Part shown: one piece after another, positions 15,553-24,698 of the stretch
Layout: every line of letters begins with the position of its first letter
Numbering within the stretch: position 1 is the stretch's first letter
DNA from: a virus
Direction: 5' to 3' (one strand)
Virus record (IMG/VR): IMGVR_UViG_3300025736_000112
Coordinates: 1 to 31,011 of that record
DNA length: 31,011 bases
Translations under genes and position numbers: made by a program
The notes under the pieces: generated by a model
The model's database searches: none
Told to the model about the DNA's origin: nothing
Seen by the model: the letters and a program-made list of their open reading frames with translations, nothing else

Positions 15553-16698
15553 ATGGCATTAACGAGATTACGTCAATTAGCGGCAAGAGAGGAAGCAGTG
15601 TCCGGAACAGCTATTGCATTAACTGCAGCTTACGGAAAGCTTTTAGTGGAAGATCCTAAAATGAGTCACGAGACAGAGATGTTTCCGCGAAATCCTGTAT
15701 TAGCCACTTTTACAAAGCTTGGTAGATTGGCTGGAAAAAGACCGGCCACCCTTGGGTTTAATATCCTTATGCAGGGATCCGGAGCAAAGGCAACGCCCCC
15801 GGAATGGTCTAAGCTGATCAAATCTATGGGATTCAGCGAGAATCTTATGGAACAGATCACTATTGGAGCGATCACCAGCGGGCCCCTTTTGCACGGTGAG
15901 GGCATAACCGGCACTAGCTCAAGCGCTACTGGCACTGTTGTTAAAAACACCGTAGACGACACCACAACGCTTTATTTCGTTACTTTGACCGGAACCTTTG
16001 AAACAGGCGAAGTAGTTACCGGCGCAGTGTCCGGCGCAACGGCCACAACCTCCTCAGTCCCTTCCGATGCTGGAACGGTCTGGTTACCGGCAAACGTAGA
16101 TATTAACACTTTAACCCTGGGAAGCTATGAAGACGGCGTTAAAAAGCTTATTAAGGGCGCAAGAGGAAAGGGAAAGCTCAACTTTAAAACGGGTGAGCCT
16201 TGTATTATAAATGCTGAATTTATGGGTGTGAACGCTGGTGTTACAGATGTTGATTTACTTGCTATTGATTACGGAACGCTGCCGGTTCCGCCGGTCCTTC
16301 TCCAAGCCGCTTTCACTTCTGGTGATGATTCCTTGAGAATAAGTGAACTGGAAATAGGCTTTGAAAGTACCCTGGCCCCGGTTGATGACATTTCCGATGC
16401 AGCCGGTTTGCATTCTTATAGGATTACAGACAGGCAGTTTGTTTTTTCATATGATCCTGAATCTGAGCTTGTGGCCAATAGGGATTTTTACGGTAACTGG
16501 ATAGCAAATACAGAATCATCTTTATCTATGACGCTTGGGGTTAATACCGGAAACAAGTTTGAATTTTACGCTCCAAAGTCTCAGATAGATAAGATAGAAG
16601 ATGATTCCCGCGAAGGGATCCAAATAAACAGAATTACCGGAGTATTGAACGGTAATGAAAACATTCAGAATGATGAGTTTTGTTTTATTCAGCTTTAA
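15553..16698 (+). CDS. Major tail tube protein
   Basis: A 381-residue beta-rich protein after a strong AAAGGAGG site, placed where tail tube genes lie. It begins MALTRLRQLAAREEAVSGTA; the 'E...GT' opening is common in tube proteins. A Thr/Ser/Gly-rich segment, about residues 116-176 (GEGITGTSSSATGTVV through GATATTSS), looks like an inserted surface domain. It is flanked by the tube-like parts, such as ARGKGKLNFKTGEPCIINAEF near 202-222. It would stack as hexamers around the tape measure. It is larger than lambda V (246), consistent with the insert and extra C-terminal region. Confidence 0.78.
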   Translation: MALTRLRQLAAREEAVSGTAIALTAAYGKLLVEDPKMSHETEMFPRNPVLATFTKLGRLAGKRPATLGFNILMQGSGAKATPPEWSKLIKSMGFSENLMEQITIGAITSGPLLHGEGITGTSSSATGTVVKNTVDDTTTLYFVTLTGTFETGEVVTGAVSGATATTSSVPSDAGTVWLPANVDINTLTLGSYEDGVKKLIKGARGKGKLNFKTGEPCIINAEFMGVNAGVTDVDLLAIDYGTLPVPPVLLQAAFTSGDDSLRISELEIGFESTLAPVDDISDAAGLHSYRITDRQFVFSYDPESELVANRDFYGNWIANTESSLSMTLGVNTGNKFEFYAPKSQIDKIEDDSREGIQINRITGVLNGNENIQNDEFCFIQL

Positions 16699-16726
16699 AT
16701 AACTAAACTGTTAGGGAGGAAAGATC

Positions 16727-17155
16727 ATGGCTTTAACTGGAATTAATTTTGCACAAACTGAATCTTTTGTATCTGAGTATGATCAGGATACAGAAAACCC
16801 CACAACCTTTGAGTTAGGAATGCTTGACAATACGATTCAGACACATATTGATAATGAATCCGTAGCGTTTAAAAGCAGTTCAAAAAAAGGAAAGGATCCC
16901 GCTATTGCTAATATTCTAATGGGAACAAAGAACTATTTGACGGTTCGCTTTGGTGTAAAAAACATTGATAATTTTTTGCACCCGGATACTGGGGATGCTA
17001 TTCCTTTTAAAACTCAGAGCGTTCCTTTTGGTCATAGAAATTACAATGCTGTTGCCTCAGATATTATGAATTTAATTCCACGTGAAGTTATTTCTGAATT
17101 GTCAAACAGAATTTCCGAATTGAATGATTTTAAAGAGGGCGAAAGAAAAAACTAA
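16727..17155 (+). CDS. Tail assembly chaperone, gpG-like
   Basis: A 142-residue soluble, acidic-to-neutral protein between the tail tube and tape-measure genes, with a good AGGGAGGAAAG ribosome site. This is the place of lambda G (140 residues). Its last codons are AGA AAA AAC TAA, giving a perfect A AAA AAC slippery site just before the stop, so a fraction of ribosomes should read on into the next frame. The chaperone binds the tape measure and coats it before tube polymerisation. No enzyme motif is seen. The strongest evidence is the frameshift layout. Confidence 0.82.
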   Translation: MALTGINFAQTESFVSEYDQDTENPTTFELGMLDNTIQTHIDNESVAFKSSSKKGKDPAIANILMGTKNYLTVRFGVKNIDNFLHPDTGDAIPFKTQSVPFGHRNYNAVASDIMNLIPREVISELSNRISELNDFKEGERKN

Positions 17156-17514
17156 TATTGGCGATTGAAGCATCCTTTTTGGGCTTGGATTGCCACAAAT
17201 GTACAGAAGAATCAAAGATCTATGATGGATGCGAAAGTGACTCACCTGTTCCGGATGTATGGCAAATTAGAAGTATTGATTGGAAGTCACAGAGGTGCCC
17301 TTTAAAAGTAGTAACAAGACAGTCACAGAAATTTTTACAGGCTTATTTCTTTTTTTCAAAGGGTTATTTACCATCGGCCGGTGGATGGTTAGAACAATCA
17401 ACACGATTTATTGAGGCAATGGAAACTATTGAAACAAGCATTAAGAGAATAGAAAGTGAAGAACAAAATAAAGTTAAAAAGAAAATAGGAAAAAAACCTA
17501 ATGCCAACAAATAG
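16727..17514 (+). CDS. Frameshifted chaperone fusion, gpGT-like (-1)
   Basis: Slipping back one base at 17146-17152 joins the 142-residue chaperone to the downstream frame, which runs to a stop at 17512-17514. The fusion has about 262 residues; lambda GT is 279. The downstream part has no convincing start of its own: its first candidate is TTG at 17158, without a ribosome site. It carries LDCHKC and further cysteines (DGC, QRCP), possibly a metal site, then a Lys/Glu-rich helical tail. The T part links the tape measure to tube subunits in lambda. Frame geometry is seen directly; frequency is unknown. Confidence 0.8.
17146..17152 (+). promoter_or_regulatory. -1 ribosomal frameshift heptamer A AAA AAC
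   Basis: The heptamer lies in the zero frame of the chaperone gene as AGA AAA AAC, immediately followed by TAA at 17153. Both tRNAs can re-pair after a -1 slip (X XXY YYZ rule). The -1 frame is then open for 120 codons. No stimulating stem-loop was worked out. Confidence 0.82.
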
Positions 17515-19219
17515 ACAGCTTACTATTATTGCCAGGGTCAAAGACGAAGTAACAAAAAGAATGAAGGGCATAAGCGGTTCTTTAATTCGTTTTGGTACTT
17601 TCTTTGGAAAACACTGGAAAGGAATAACGGCTGGCATTATTGCTTCTGTTATAGCTGTTAAAAAAGTATGGGAACAATTTAAACTATCACAAAAAATCGA
17701 ACAGCAAAAAGATGCATTTAGTAATTTATCAAAATCTTTTCAGGTAGATTCTAAAGAAATGGTTAAGGCTTTAAGAGCCGCCTCCGGAGCCACTATAACT
17801 ACAATGGATTTAATGACTAAAGCCTCAACAGCTATGGCCTTGGGGATCGATCCTTCCCGCTTATCTGAATTGATGAGAGTGGCCAGAGCTTCCGCCCGCG
17901 CTATGGGTGAAGATGTGGGAACCATGTTTAATGATATTGTGAAAGGTATTGGCCGGCAGTCAAGGATGATTCTTGACAATCTGGGTATCATAGTTAACTC
18001 AAATGATGCTTATAGAACTTATGCCAAAACATTAGGAATAACTGTTGGAGAAATGACTGATCTACAAAAAAAACAGGCTTTTATGAATGCAACTTTAGCG
18101 GCCGGTGAAATAATAATAAAAAGAGTTAATTTAGTTGGTAGATCACAAGCAGAAAATATTCAAGCAATAGAAGCGGCTTTAATAGATGCAAAAAATGAAT
18201 TATTAGCTTTCATGACTGCCTCTGCTAATTTAGGTGAAACAGCCGATGCTTTTATATTTTTCGCACGCGGCCTGGAGGATATACGATTAGGCGGCCCGAT
18301 TTCAAAGATGCGGGAATTAATGGCTGAAATAGAGGCTGGCCCATCTAAATTTCAATTATTTATGCAAGCTATTGATAGGACATTTGGTCTTCCGGTCATT
18401 GACAACATGGATAAATTACGGGAAGAATTAGAACAGATTGTTATGACCTTAATTAAAATGGATGTAATAGTTGACCCGGATGTTTTTAATTTTTTAGATG
18501 ACGCGGCAGTAAAAAGATTAAAAGATTATGAGGAAGCATTATCCAAAATACATCTTAAAGCTGTTGTAATAAAAGCATTTGAGCCAGCAGATTTTGAATT
18601 TTTTGATGATGCTCAAATAGAAAGAATGAGAATGATGCAAACCGAAATTATTAAAACTAATGAATGGTTAGAAAAAACAAAAGTTAAAGTATCTGAAATA
18701 TCAAAAGTAATGATAGACGGTATAAAAAATGCCGTTAGTGGAATGACAAATCTTTTAGGTGATTTCTTTTATAATTTTTTAACCGGTGCTTTTTCAGATA
18801 TGGCTTCCGCCTTTTCAAACTTTGGTAGTTTTATGTTGAGGATCATGGTTCAAATAATAGCAAAGATGTTAATGATCTGGGCTGTTGGTAAATTAATAGG
18901 CATGTTCTCAGATGCCGGGTTTACAGGTATAAGTGATTTACTGTCAAAGGCAGTTCCTGAAGCGGCCCCTTCATTGTTAATAGGAACTTCTTCTGTCAAG
19001 GATCGCGGGTTACATATGCTTGAACAGGGTGAAAAGGTAACGTCAAAGAATGCAGCTGATAACGATGGCGGCGGCGGGGATACGTATATTGTAGCTAACA
19101 CCTTTACTTTCATGCACCCTGAAGATATGCAGCGGCATAGCCAGGCTTTAGAATCAATTATAGATCGTTCAATAAATAGAAATTCACCATTAAGAAAATC
19201 TATAATCCGCTTAACATAG
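17501..19219 (+). CDS. Tail tape measure protein
   Basis: A 572-residue, mostly helical protein directly after the G/GT-type chaperones. Features include an N-terminal RVKDEVTKRMKGISGSL, hydrophobic stretches near 37-50 and 425-465, and a central ATITTMDLMTKASTAMALGI, RVARASARAMGEDVG and DLQKKQAFMNATL typical of tape measures. The end (HMLEQGEKVTSKN, then a Gly-rich segment) is also common in the family. At about 0.15 nm per residue it would set a tail of roughly 85 nm, an estimate from family rules. It overlaps the chaperone frame by 14 bases. It is injected or sits in the tail lumen during infection. Confidence 0.9.
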   Translation: MPTNRQLTIIARVKDEVTKRMKGISGSLIRFGTFFGKHWKGITAGIIASVIAVKKVWEQFKLSQKIEQQKDAFSNLSKSFQVDSKEMVKALRAASGATITTMDLMTKASTAMALGIDPSRLSELMRVARASARAMGEDVGTMFNDIVKGIGRQSRMILDNLGIIVNSNDAYRTYAKTLGITVGEMTDLQKKQAFMNATLAAGEIIIKRVNLVGRSQAENIQAIEAALIDAKNELLAFMTASANLGETADAFIFFARGLEDIRLGGPISKMRELMAEIEAGPSKFQLFMQAIDRTFGLPVIDNMDKLREELEQIVMTLIKMDVIVDPDVFNFLDDAAVKRLKDYEEALSKIHLKAVVIKAFEPADFEFFDDAQIERMRMMQTEIIKTNEWLEKTKVKVSEISKVMIDGIKNAVSGMTNLLGDFFYNFLTGAFSDMASAFSNFGSFMLRIMVQIIAKMLMIWAVGKLIGMFSDAGFTGISDLLSKAVPEAAPSLLIGTSSVKDRGLHMLEQGEKVTSKNAADNDGGGGDTYIVANTFTFMHPEDMQRHSQALESIIDRSINRNSPLRKSIIRLT

Positions 19220-19228
19220 GGGTTTATC

Positions 19229-19567
19229 ATGGCAGATTTTACTTGGCTTCCTTCTTTTTCATATGAACCTGAAGATAGTTTTACAACGCTTGTCACCAAA
19301 TTTGAAAATGAGACTGTGCAGCGCCGGCCTAAAGTTTCAACAGCTGCCCTTATTTGGAATTTAGTTTTCAAAAATCAGACAACAGTAACGAAAGATGAAA
19401 TTAAAGCTTTCTTTAGAAGTAAGGGCGGGATGGCTACAAGTTTTACCTGGGATGAACCGGATTCCTTGACTGAATACACTGTTTATTTTGGCCAGGATAA
19501 AGTTAAATGGTCTAATAAATCCCCCGGAATTTGGGACTTTGCATTTTCCTTTATACAGGAGATCTAA
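19229..19567 (+). CDS. Minor tail protein, gpM-like
   Basis: A 112-residue protein between tape measure and L-like genes, the position and size of lambda M (109). It shows TFTW/SFSYEP near the N-terminus, VQRRPKVS, WNLVFKNQT, a helix 'TKDEIKAFFRSKGGMATSF', TWDEPDS and WDFAFSFIQEI, which match the small distal-tail proteins. It is inferred to sit at the distal end of the tail tube. The stop shares its last base with the next ATG, so the pair is coupled. Confidence 0.75.
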   Translation: MADFTWLPSFSYEPEDSFTTLVTKFENETVQRRPKVSTAALIWNLVFKNQTTVTKDEIKAFFRSKGGMATSFTWDEPDSLTEYTVYFGQDKVKWSNKSPGIWDFAFSFIQEI

Positions 19568-20235
19568 TGCCACGTGATGTTACCAGCGAATTTATTGAAG
19601 AAAAAAATAAAAGAACAAACGAACCTGTTTTTTTATACACTATTTTTGACTATGATACTTCAGGTGATTCCGGCTGGGGTAGTGTCTGGGGATCTTTCCC
19701 CTGGGGTGGCGGCGGAGCGAACCTTTACTTTGCTGAATATAATACAGATGTAACTTTTGACGGGCAGATCTATACAAAATTTCCAATAACCCACGATGTA
19801 ATTTCAGAAAACATAAATGGCCAAATAGATCAAATTGTTTTAAGGCTGTCTAATGTATCCCGTTTGATTCAATCCTATCTAGAAAACTATGACTGGCGCG
19901 GAAAAAAAATTGAAATAAAATTAGTCTGGTCTGATCAGTTATCCGATGTAAATAATTTTATGTCGGATACTTTTTATATTGATTCTTATGGTAGTGATCA
20001 GAATGATGCTACTTTTGTTTTAACAAGTAAGTTTGACATTATAAACGAAATGCTGCCGCACGGTGCCTATTCAAGAAACTATTGCCGGTATAAACATTTC
20101 AAGGGCTTACGGTGTGCTTATTCCGGTCCGGAAACTACTTGTGATAGAAGACTTTCAACGTGCCGTGATTATGACAATGTTGAAAGATTTGGGGGCCAGC
20201 CTTCCGTTCCAGGAAAAAGGAGTTTTAGCGGATGA
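19567..20235 (+). CDS. Tail tip protein, gpL-like, probable Fe-S cluster
   Basis: The start is set at ATG 19567, after AGGAG at 19556-19560, giving 222 residues (lambda L is 232). It carries the L pattern of strands (FDGQIYTKFPITHDVIS, IDQIVLRLSNVS, KKIEIKLVWSDQL) and a C-terminal cysteine set with YCRYKHFKGLRC, then TTCDRR and STC, followed by RFGGQPSVPG. Lambda gpL and relatives are reported to bind a 4Fe-4S cluster through four such cysteines. A Trp/Gly-rich insert (SGWGSVWGSFPWGGGG) lies near the N-terminus. It lies between M- and K-like genes as in lambda, and forms part of the tail tip. Confidence 0.85.
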   Translation: MPRDVTSEFIEEKNKRTNEPVFLYTIFDYDTSGDSGWGSVWGSFPWGGGGANLYFAEYNTDVTFDGQIYTKFPITHDVISENINGQIDQIVLRLSNVSRLIQSYLENYDWRGKKIEIKLVWSDQLSDVNNFMSDTFYIDSYGSDQNDATFVLTSKFDIINEMLPHGAYSRNYCRYKHFKGLRCAYSGPETTCDRRLSTCRDYDNVERFGGQPSVPGKRSFSG

Positions 20236-20636
20236 TGACTGAAAGCGAATTTATAAATAAATATATTGCGGTTCCGTATAAGCATATGGGCCGATCTATG
20301 GCCGGCCTTGATTGTGGGGGCCTTGTCGTTTTATGTTACAAGGATCTAGGACATGAAATATTTTTTCTGCATGATTATAATAAATCTGAGGATTGGGGAA
20401 ATGAAAGTTTATTTTTAAAACATTATCATAAGGAATGGGAAGATGTTAAAAAACCTTCTCTTTATGATGTTGTTATTTTTAACCGTTGGGAAAATCCCGG
20501 ATCCCATGCCGGCATTGTTTTAAGTAATAACAGATTTGCTCATATCCATAAGATGGGCTTTACCGTTAATCGTTTAAATCATCCAATTGTAAAAAAAATA
20601 ACACAGGGTTTTTATCATCTAAAGGCGAGAATCTAA
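20232..20636 (+). CDS. Tail tip NlpC/P60 cysteine peptidase, gpK-like
   Basis: A 134-residue peptidase with GLDCGG (catalytic C28), SHAGIV (H92) and FAHIH (H104, possibly H106) forming the NlpC/P60 triad. It probably cuts peptidoglycan stem peptides as the tail crosses the envelope. Lambda K also has an N-terminal Mov34/JAB domain, which is missing here. ATG 20232 is chosen because AAGGAG (20217-20222) is spaced nine bases away; the second Met at 20235 is also possible. It overlaps the L-like stop by four bases and ends right before the I-J fusion. Confidence 0.87.
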   Translation: MMTESEFINKYIAVPYKHMGRSMAGLDCGGLVVLCYKDLGHEIFFLHDYNKSEDWGNESLFLKHYHKEWEDVKKPSLYDVVIFNRWENPGSHAGIVLSNNRFAHIHKMGFTVNRLNHPIVKKITQGFYHLKARI

Positions 20637-23600
20637 ATGATATATATTAATTATATTCCAGTGCCATTAAGTTATAAGGACCGGGAACAAAAAGAGTTTG
20701 AATATGAGCCGGGAAAAACTATTGAATACTACCTTGAAAAATCTGGGTTTATTTATAAAAATCAAAAGATCATTTTAACCGGGCAGAGAATAGGAAACCT
20801 GAATGAAATTATAGCCAGGGAAACAGAAGAAATAATTATTACGCCGGATGTTGAAGGAATGATCATCCCAATTGTCACAACTTTTTTCTGGAAAGTTGGC
20901 ACCTGGTTTGGTGTTAAAGGTCTTACCGCTACAATAGTAGGCGGAATAGCAACAACAGCCACAGCGGTAGGTGTAGGCGTTGGTATTTACAAAGGCATTA
21001 AGGCCATAAACGCCGCTAAAGAAATTGATATGACTTACCCTGTTCTGCAGCCAATGCAGCAACCTATGATGGCCTCTTATGGCGGTGTTTCTCCAAGTGG
21101 GCCTTCTTCTTCCCTGGATGCTTCAAGCCCTACATATGGCTTTGATGGGATCCGGATGACCTCAAGCGTGGGCCTACCTATTCCAATTATTTACGGAAAA
21201 CACAGAGTAGGCGGAAATGTAATAAATCAATACGTTTGGAATAATGGAAATGAAAATTTTCTTAATCTTGAAATATCATATGGATATGGGGAAATAGAAA
21301 GCATAGAAGAAACACAAATTAATGACAATCCTATTGCAAATTTTGACGGGATAACACTATATAAAAGATTTGGTACAAATATACAAACTGCAATTCCAAC
21401 ATTTAAGGACCTTCATAATTTTTACACTTTAAATACTCCACTTGAAGCTGGGGGTGATACTACATATACAACTTCTGACAGTGACGTTGAGGCAATAGAA
21501 ATAAATTTTACAATGCCGTCTGGTCTTTATGAGTTTGATTCCACAAACGGAAGTATAAAAAAATATAGTATAAGTATCCGCATTCAATATAGGATTTTTG
21601 GAACCAGCCCCTGGACCACAAACGATATTACAATAACAAAAAAACAGAGAAGTACTGTCCGCTTTAAGCATAGAATTGAAAGTTTAACCCCCGGCCGCTA
21701 TGACGTAAAAATAACAAATAGGAATGCAACTGGCACAATAAATCAGATTGCGGCTTTGACAATAACATCTATGGATGAAATTAAAACGGATGATCTTACT
21801 TATCCTGGCCTGGCTAGACTTGGTGTAAGGGCTATGGCCACGGAACAATTAAGCGGCGGAAATCCAAACGTTACAAGCCTTGTTAAAGGCATAAAAGTGA
21901 GTGTCCCTTATTTAACAGTAGGCGGTGTTGAAGTTGAATATGAAGCACATTATTGGGATCCCTTAACTAGTCAGAATAAACTTTTCTCAGATGATTCCGT
22001 TTGTATTTGGAATGGGGCCTTTGTTACAAGATGGTCAGCCAATCCGGTATGGTGTTTGAAAGATCTTTTAATTAATGAAGAATATGGACTTGGTGAAAGT
22101 ATAAATGTTGATTTTCTTGATGATGATTTATTTTTAGAAATGTCCCGGTATTGTGATGAAAAGGTAGCGGACGGATCCGGCGGATTTGAAAAACGTTTTG
22201 AAATGCACGTTGTCCTGGATAGTTTCACCAGGGCCCCGGATATGATATCACAACTGGCAGAAATATTCCGGGGTTTTGCTTTTATGTCCGGCGGGAAAGT
22301 TAGCCTTTCTATTGACAAGGCTTCTGATCCTGTTCAAATGTTTGGAATGGGAAATATTGTTGAAAACAGTTTTTCTATTTCAAAGAAGTCACTGCAGCAA
22401 TCATACAATGTTATAGAAGTTACTTTTAAGGACCGTGATAATAGTTATCAGGATGAAACAATAGCTATTATAGATGAAGATTCCCTTGCACAAGGCAACC
22501 CCCCACGCCCTAAAGCAATCAGGCATTACTCTACAAAATTATCCCAGGCTGTGCGGGCCGGTAGATATACAAAAGATATTCTTAAATATGTAAATGAAAC
22601 GGTTACGTTAAAGGCTGGGATCGATGCGATCTGCTCCCGGGCCGGTGACCGTGTTGATGTTTCCCATGATGTCCCTCAGTGGGGTTTTTCCGGTAGAGTT
22701 CTTGCGGGCTCAACTGTTGACCTGGTAAAGCTTGATAGGTCCGTAACAATACAATCAGGTATAACATATAAAATACAGGTATGGTTTAACACAAATGAAT
22801 ATGAAGAAAAAACTGTTACAGATGGTGTTGGTACTTACACTGAATTAAATGTTGATACATCTTTTAGTCAAGCCCCGGAAGCGTATGATAAATATGTTTT
22901 TGGTCAAGAAAACATTGTTATTAAACCATTCCGGTTAGTTGGCTTTAATCGTGAAAACAATAATGAAGTTAGTATGTCAGCAATAGAATATAATGCTTCT
23001 GTTTATGATGACACGGCCCCAGGAATCCCAACAAATAATTTTTCTGCACTTTTGAATACTATTCCGGATGTTTCAGATTTAACATTGACTGAAAGATTAG
23101 TTAAATTGAAAGACGGAACAATTGAAAATGTTATTGACGTATATTTTCAAAAGCCGGATCAGTCAACATATAATTTAAAACAATATGCTAAATGCTGGAT
23201 TTATTTAAGGGAAGGTATAACCGGTACTGGCTGGGTCTTCCAGGGGGAAAGTTTCGGAGAAGAGTTTATAGTGACAGGGAATCTTGTAGATCTACGCTCT
23301 TATTCTGTAACGGTTGTAAGCTTAACGGATGATGGCAAATCAAATGCTTTTGACAGTAGCCCTTCCGGTGATATAACGCTTTTAGGAAAAACGGCGAAGC
23401 CCTCAACACCCACAAATTTTGATGCTATTCAGTCAGGTGGTAATTTACAATTCAGCGTTGATAAACACCCAGACGTTGACTTTGCAAAATTCCGGGTAAC
23501 AAAATCAAACGGGGAAATTCTTATTGAAGAAGCGGATATAACAGAAATTACTTTTCCCGTTGGTGAAATTGGAGAACAGACATATTATTGTTATGCGATC

Positions 23601-24401
23601 GACACTTCTAAAAATATCAGTGATGAGCCGGCGGTTGATACCATAATTGTAACGAAGCCTCCGGAAATGAACTTTTTAAATGAGTTTGATTTATTTTCCC
23701 AAAATTTAGAATATCGTTTGTCTGGGGCCGCTGTTATAAATAGAAATGATTTTGATTCTGATTATGTCAGACCGGTATTGTCCCTGGCCTCTGCTCAAAC
23801 GTGGGAAGAGTGGGAAGCTACTGGCGGTACCTGGAAGGATGACGAAGCCAATATTTTTATAGAATTAGATGAAGGGCCATTTGAATCAACAGGATCTTAT
23901 GAAATGGTGGAGCCGCTTGATCTTCAGACTATTTTTGAATTTAAAGTGGTTCTTGATGCTGATTTTAACAATGTTGATAACGGATCCCTGGCTGTTCATA
24001 TTTCTTTATCAGATGATGATGTTAGTTATTCTGCATTTGAATTAATCAGTGCAAATTCTACTTACCGTGGCAAATATTTAAAATTTAAAATGATAATTAC
24101 TACAACAGATACCGCGTTTAATCTTTATCTTTATGCTACAACTATTTTTATTAATGCGCCGGTGACTTTGGTTGATTGGGTCCGTGATGTTGCAATAGGC
24201 GCCGGTGGAACTAGAATTAATTTTGGTCAGAATTTTACTTTCCCACCGCGCGTAAGTGCAAACATAGTAAATAATGTGGCTGGGTTCCTTGTCCTTTATG
24301 ATAAAACCGTCAGCGGTGTTTCTGCACAAATCTTTGCTGATCAGCTAAAAGTAACCGCTTTAGATACTGGTGAAATTGACTTAGATGCAAAAGGATACTA
24401 A
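20637..24401 (+). CDS. Host-specificity tail protein, gpI-gpJ fusion
   Basis: A 1254-residue central tail tip protein. Residues 1-75 resemble the ubiquitin-like domain of lambda I, with an 'iiiTPdVeG' end. A Gly/Ala/Val-rich hydrophobic segment spans about 95-120, as in I. From about residue 165 begins a J-type body: YGFDGIRMTSSVGLPIPIIYG, VGGNVINQYVW, YGYGEIESIEETQINDNPI, then LGVRAMATEQLSGG. Fibronectin III-like domains occur near 805-1010. The end (RINFGQNFTFPPRVSANIV) resembles receptor-contact tips of fibres. In lambda I and J are separate genes. It begins one base after the K-like stop. The C-terminal ~250 residues probably determine receptor choice. Confidence 0.9.
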   Translation: MIYINYIPVPLSYKDREQKEFEYEPGKTIEYYLEKSGFIYKNQKIILTGQRIGNLNEIIARETEEIIITPDVEGMIIPIVTTFFWKVGTWFGVKGLTATIVGGIATTATAVGVGVGIYKGIKAINAAKEIDMTYPVLQPMQQPMMASYGGVSPSGPSSSLDASSPTYGFDGIRMTSSVGLPIPIIYGKHRVGGNVINQYVWNNGNENFLNLEISYGYGEIESIEETQINDNPIANFDGITLYKRFGTNIQTAIPTFKDLHNFYTLNTPLEAGGDTTYTTSDSDVEAIEINFTMPSGLYEFDSTNGSIKKYSISIRIQYRIFGTSPWTTNDITITKKQRSTVRFKHRIESLTPGRYDVKITNRNATGTINQIAALTITSMDEIKTDDLTYPGLARLGVRAMATEQLSGGNPNVTSLVKGIKVSVPYLTVGGVEVEYEAHYWDPLTSQNKLFSDDSVCIWNGAFVTRWSANPVWCLKDLLINEEYGLGESINVDFLDDDLFLEMSRYCDEKVADGSGGFEKRFEMHVVLDSFTRAPDMISQLAEIFRGFAFMSGGKVSLSIDKASDPVQMFGMGNIVENSFSISKKSLQQSYNVIEVTFKDRDNSYQDETIAIIDEDSLAQGNPPRPKAIRHYSTKLSQAVRAGRYTKDILKYVNETVTLKAGIDAICSRAGDRVDVSHDVPQWGFSGRVLAGSTVDLVKLDRSVTIQSGITYKIQVWFNTNEYEEKTVTDGVGTYTELNVDTSFSQAPEAYDKYVFGQENIVIKPFRLVGFNRENNNEVSMSAIEYNASVYDDTAPGIPTNNFSALLNTIPDVSDLTLTERLVKLKDGTIENVIDVYFQKPDQSTYNLKQYAKCWIYLREGITGTGWVFQGESFGEEFIVTGNLVDLRSYSVTVVSLTDDGKSNAFDSSPSGDITLLGKTAKPSTPTNFDAIQSGGNLQFSVDKHPDVDFAKFRVTKSNGEILIEEADITEITFPVGEIGEQTYYCYAIDTSKNISDEPAVDTIIVTKPPEMNFLNEFDLFSQNLEYRLSGAAVINRNDFDSDYVRPVLSLASAQTWEEWEATGGTWKDDEANIFIELDEGPFESTGSYEMVEPLDLQTIFEFKVVLDADFNNVDNGSLAVHISLSDDDVSYSAFELISANSTYRGKYLKFKMIITTTDTAFNLYLYATTIFINAPVTLVDWVRDVAIGAGGTRINFGQNFTFPPRVSANIVNNVAGFLVLYDKTVSGVSAQIFADQLKVTALDTGEIDLDAKGY

Positions 24402-24695
24402 ATGAAAGAAAAATTAAATAAATTAATTAAAGAAATAAAAGAAAAACCTGAGAAGGAAAAAGACAAGAAAAAACTTATTAAAAAAATTAAGGATATTAAA
24501 AATAAATTATCGCGGAATGGTCTAAGGCTTTTATCAATGGAGTTAGATCTTGAAAAAGAAAAATGGTACTGCATGACGTGCGAAATAAAGCAGCCAATAA
24601 AATATCCACATTTAGTAGAACATCGAAATGCTAGAAAAATATATATGGCTACTTGTTCCGTATGCGACAATGAACTTTTAAAAAAAAGAGGGTGA
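24402..24695 (+). CDS. Lys-rich helical protein with C4 zinc ribbon
   Basis: A 97-residue protein starting immediately after the I-J gene's stop. The first ~35 residues are almost all Lys, Glu, Leu and Ile, forming a likely coiled coil. The second half has CMTC near residues 58-61 and CSVC near 87-90, a C-x2-C pair set that can bind one zinc. The gene is AT-rich and lacks CCGG/GGCC. Position between host-specificity protein and fibre suggests a tail accessory or a small DNA/RNA-binding regulator. No family was recognised. Confidence 0.6.
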   Translation: MKEKLNKLIKEIKEKPEKEKDKKKLIKKIKDIKNKLSRNGLRLLSMELDLEKEKWYCMTCEIKQPIKYPHLVEHRNARKIYMATCSVCDNELLKKRG

Positions 24696-24698
24696 TTT

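Noticed and set aside
17158-17514. Independent gene starting at TTG 17158
   Set aside because: No ribosome site and a rare start directly behind a perfect slippery site; better explained as the frameshifted extension of the chaperone.
18850-19371. Reverse-strand open frame of 173 codons
   Set aside because: It lies opposite the end of the tape measure gene and the next gene, has no ribosome site or recognisable domain, and its composition is what the opposite strand of coding DNA gives.
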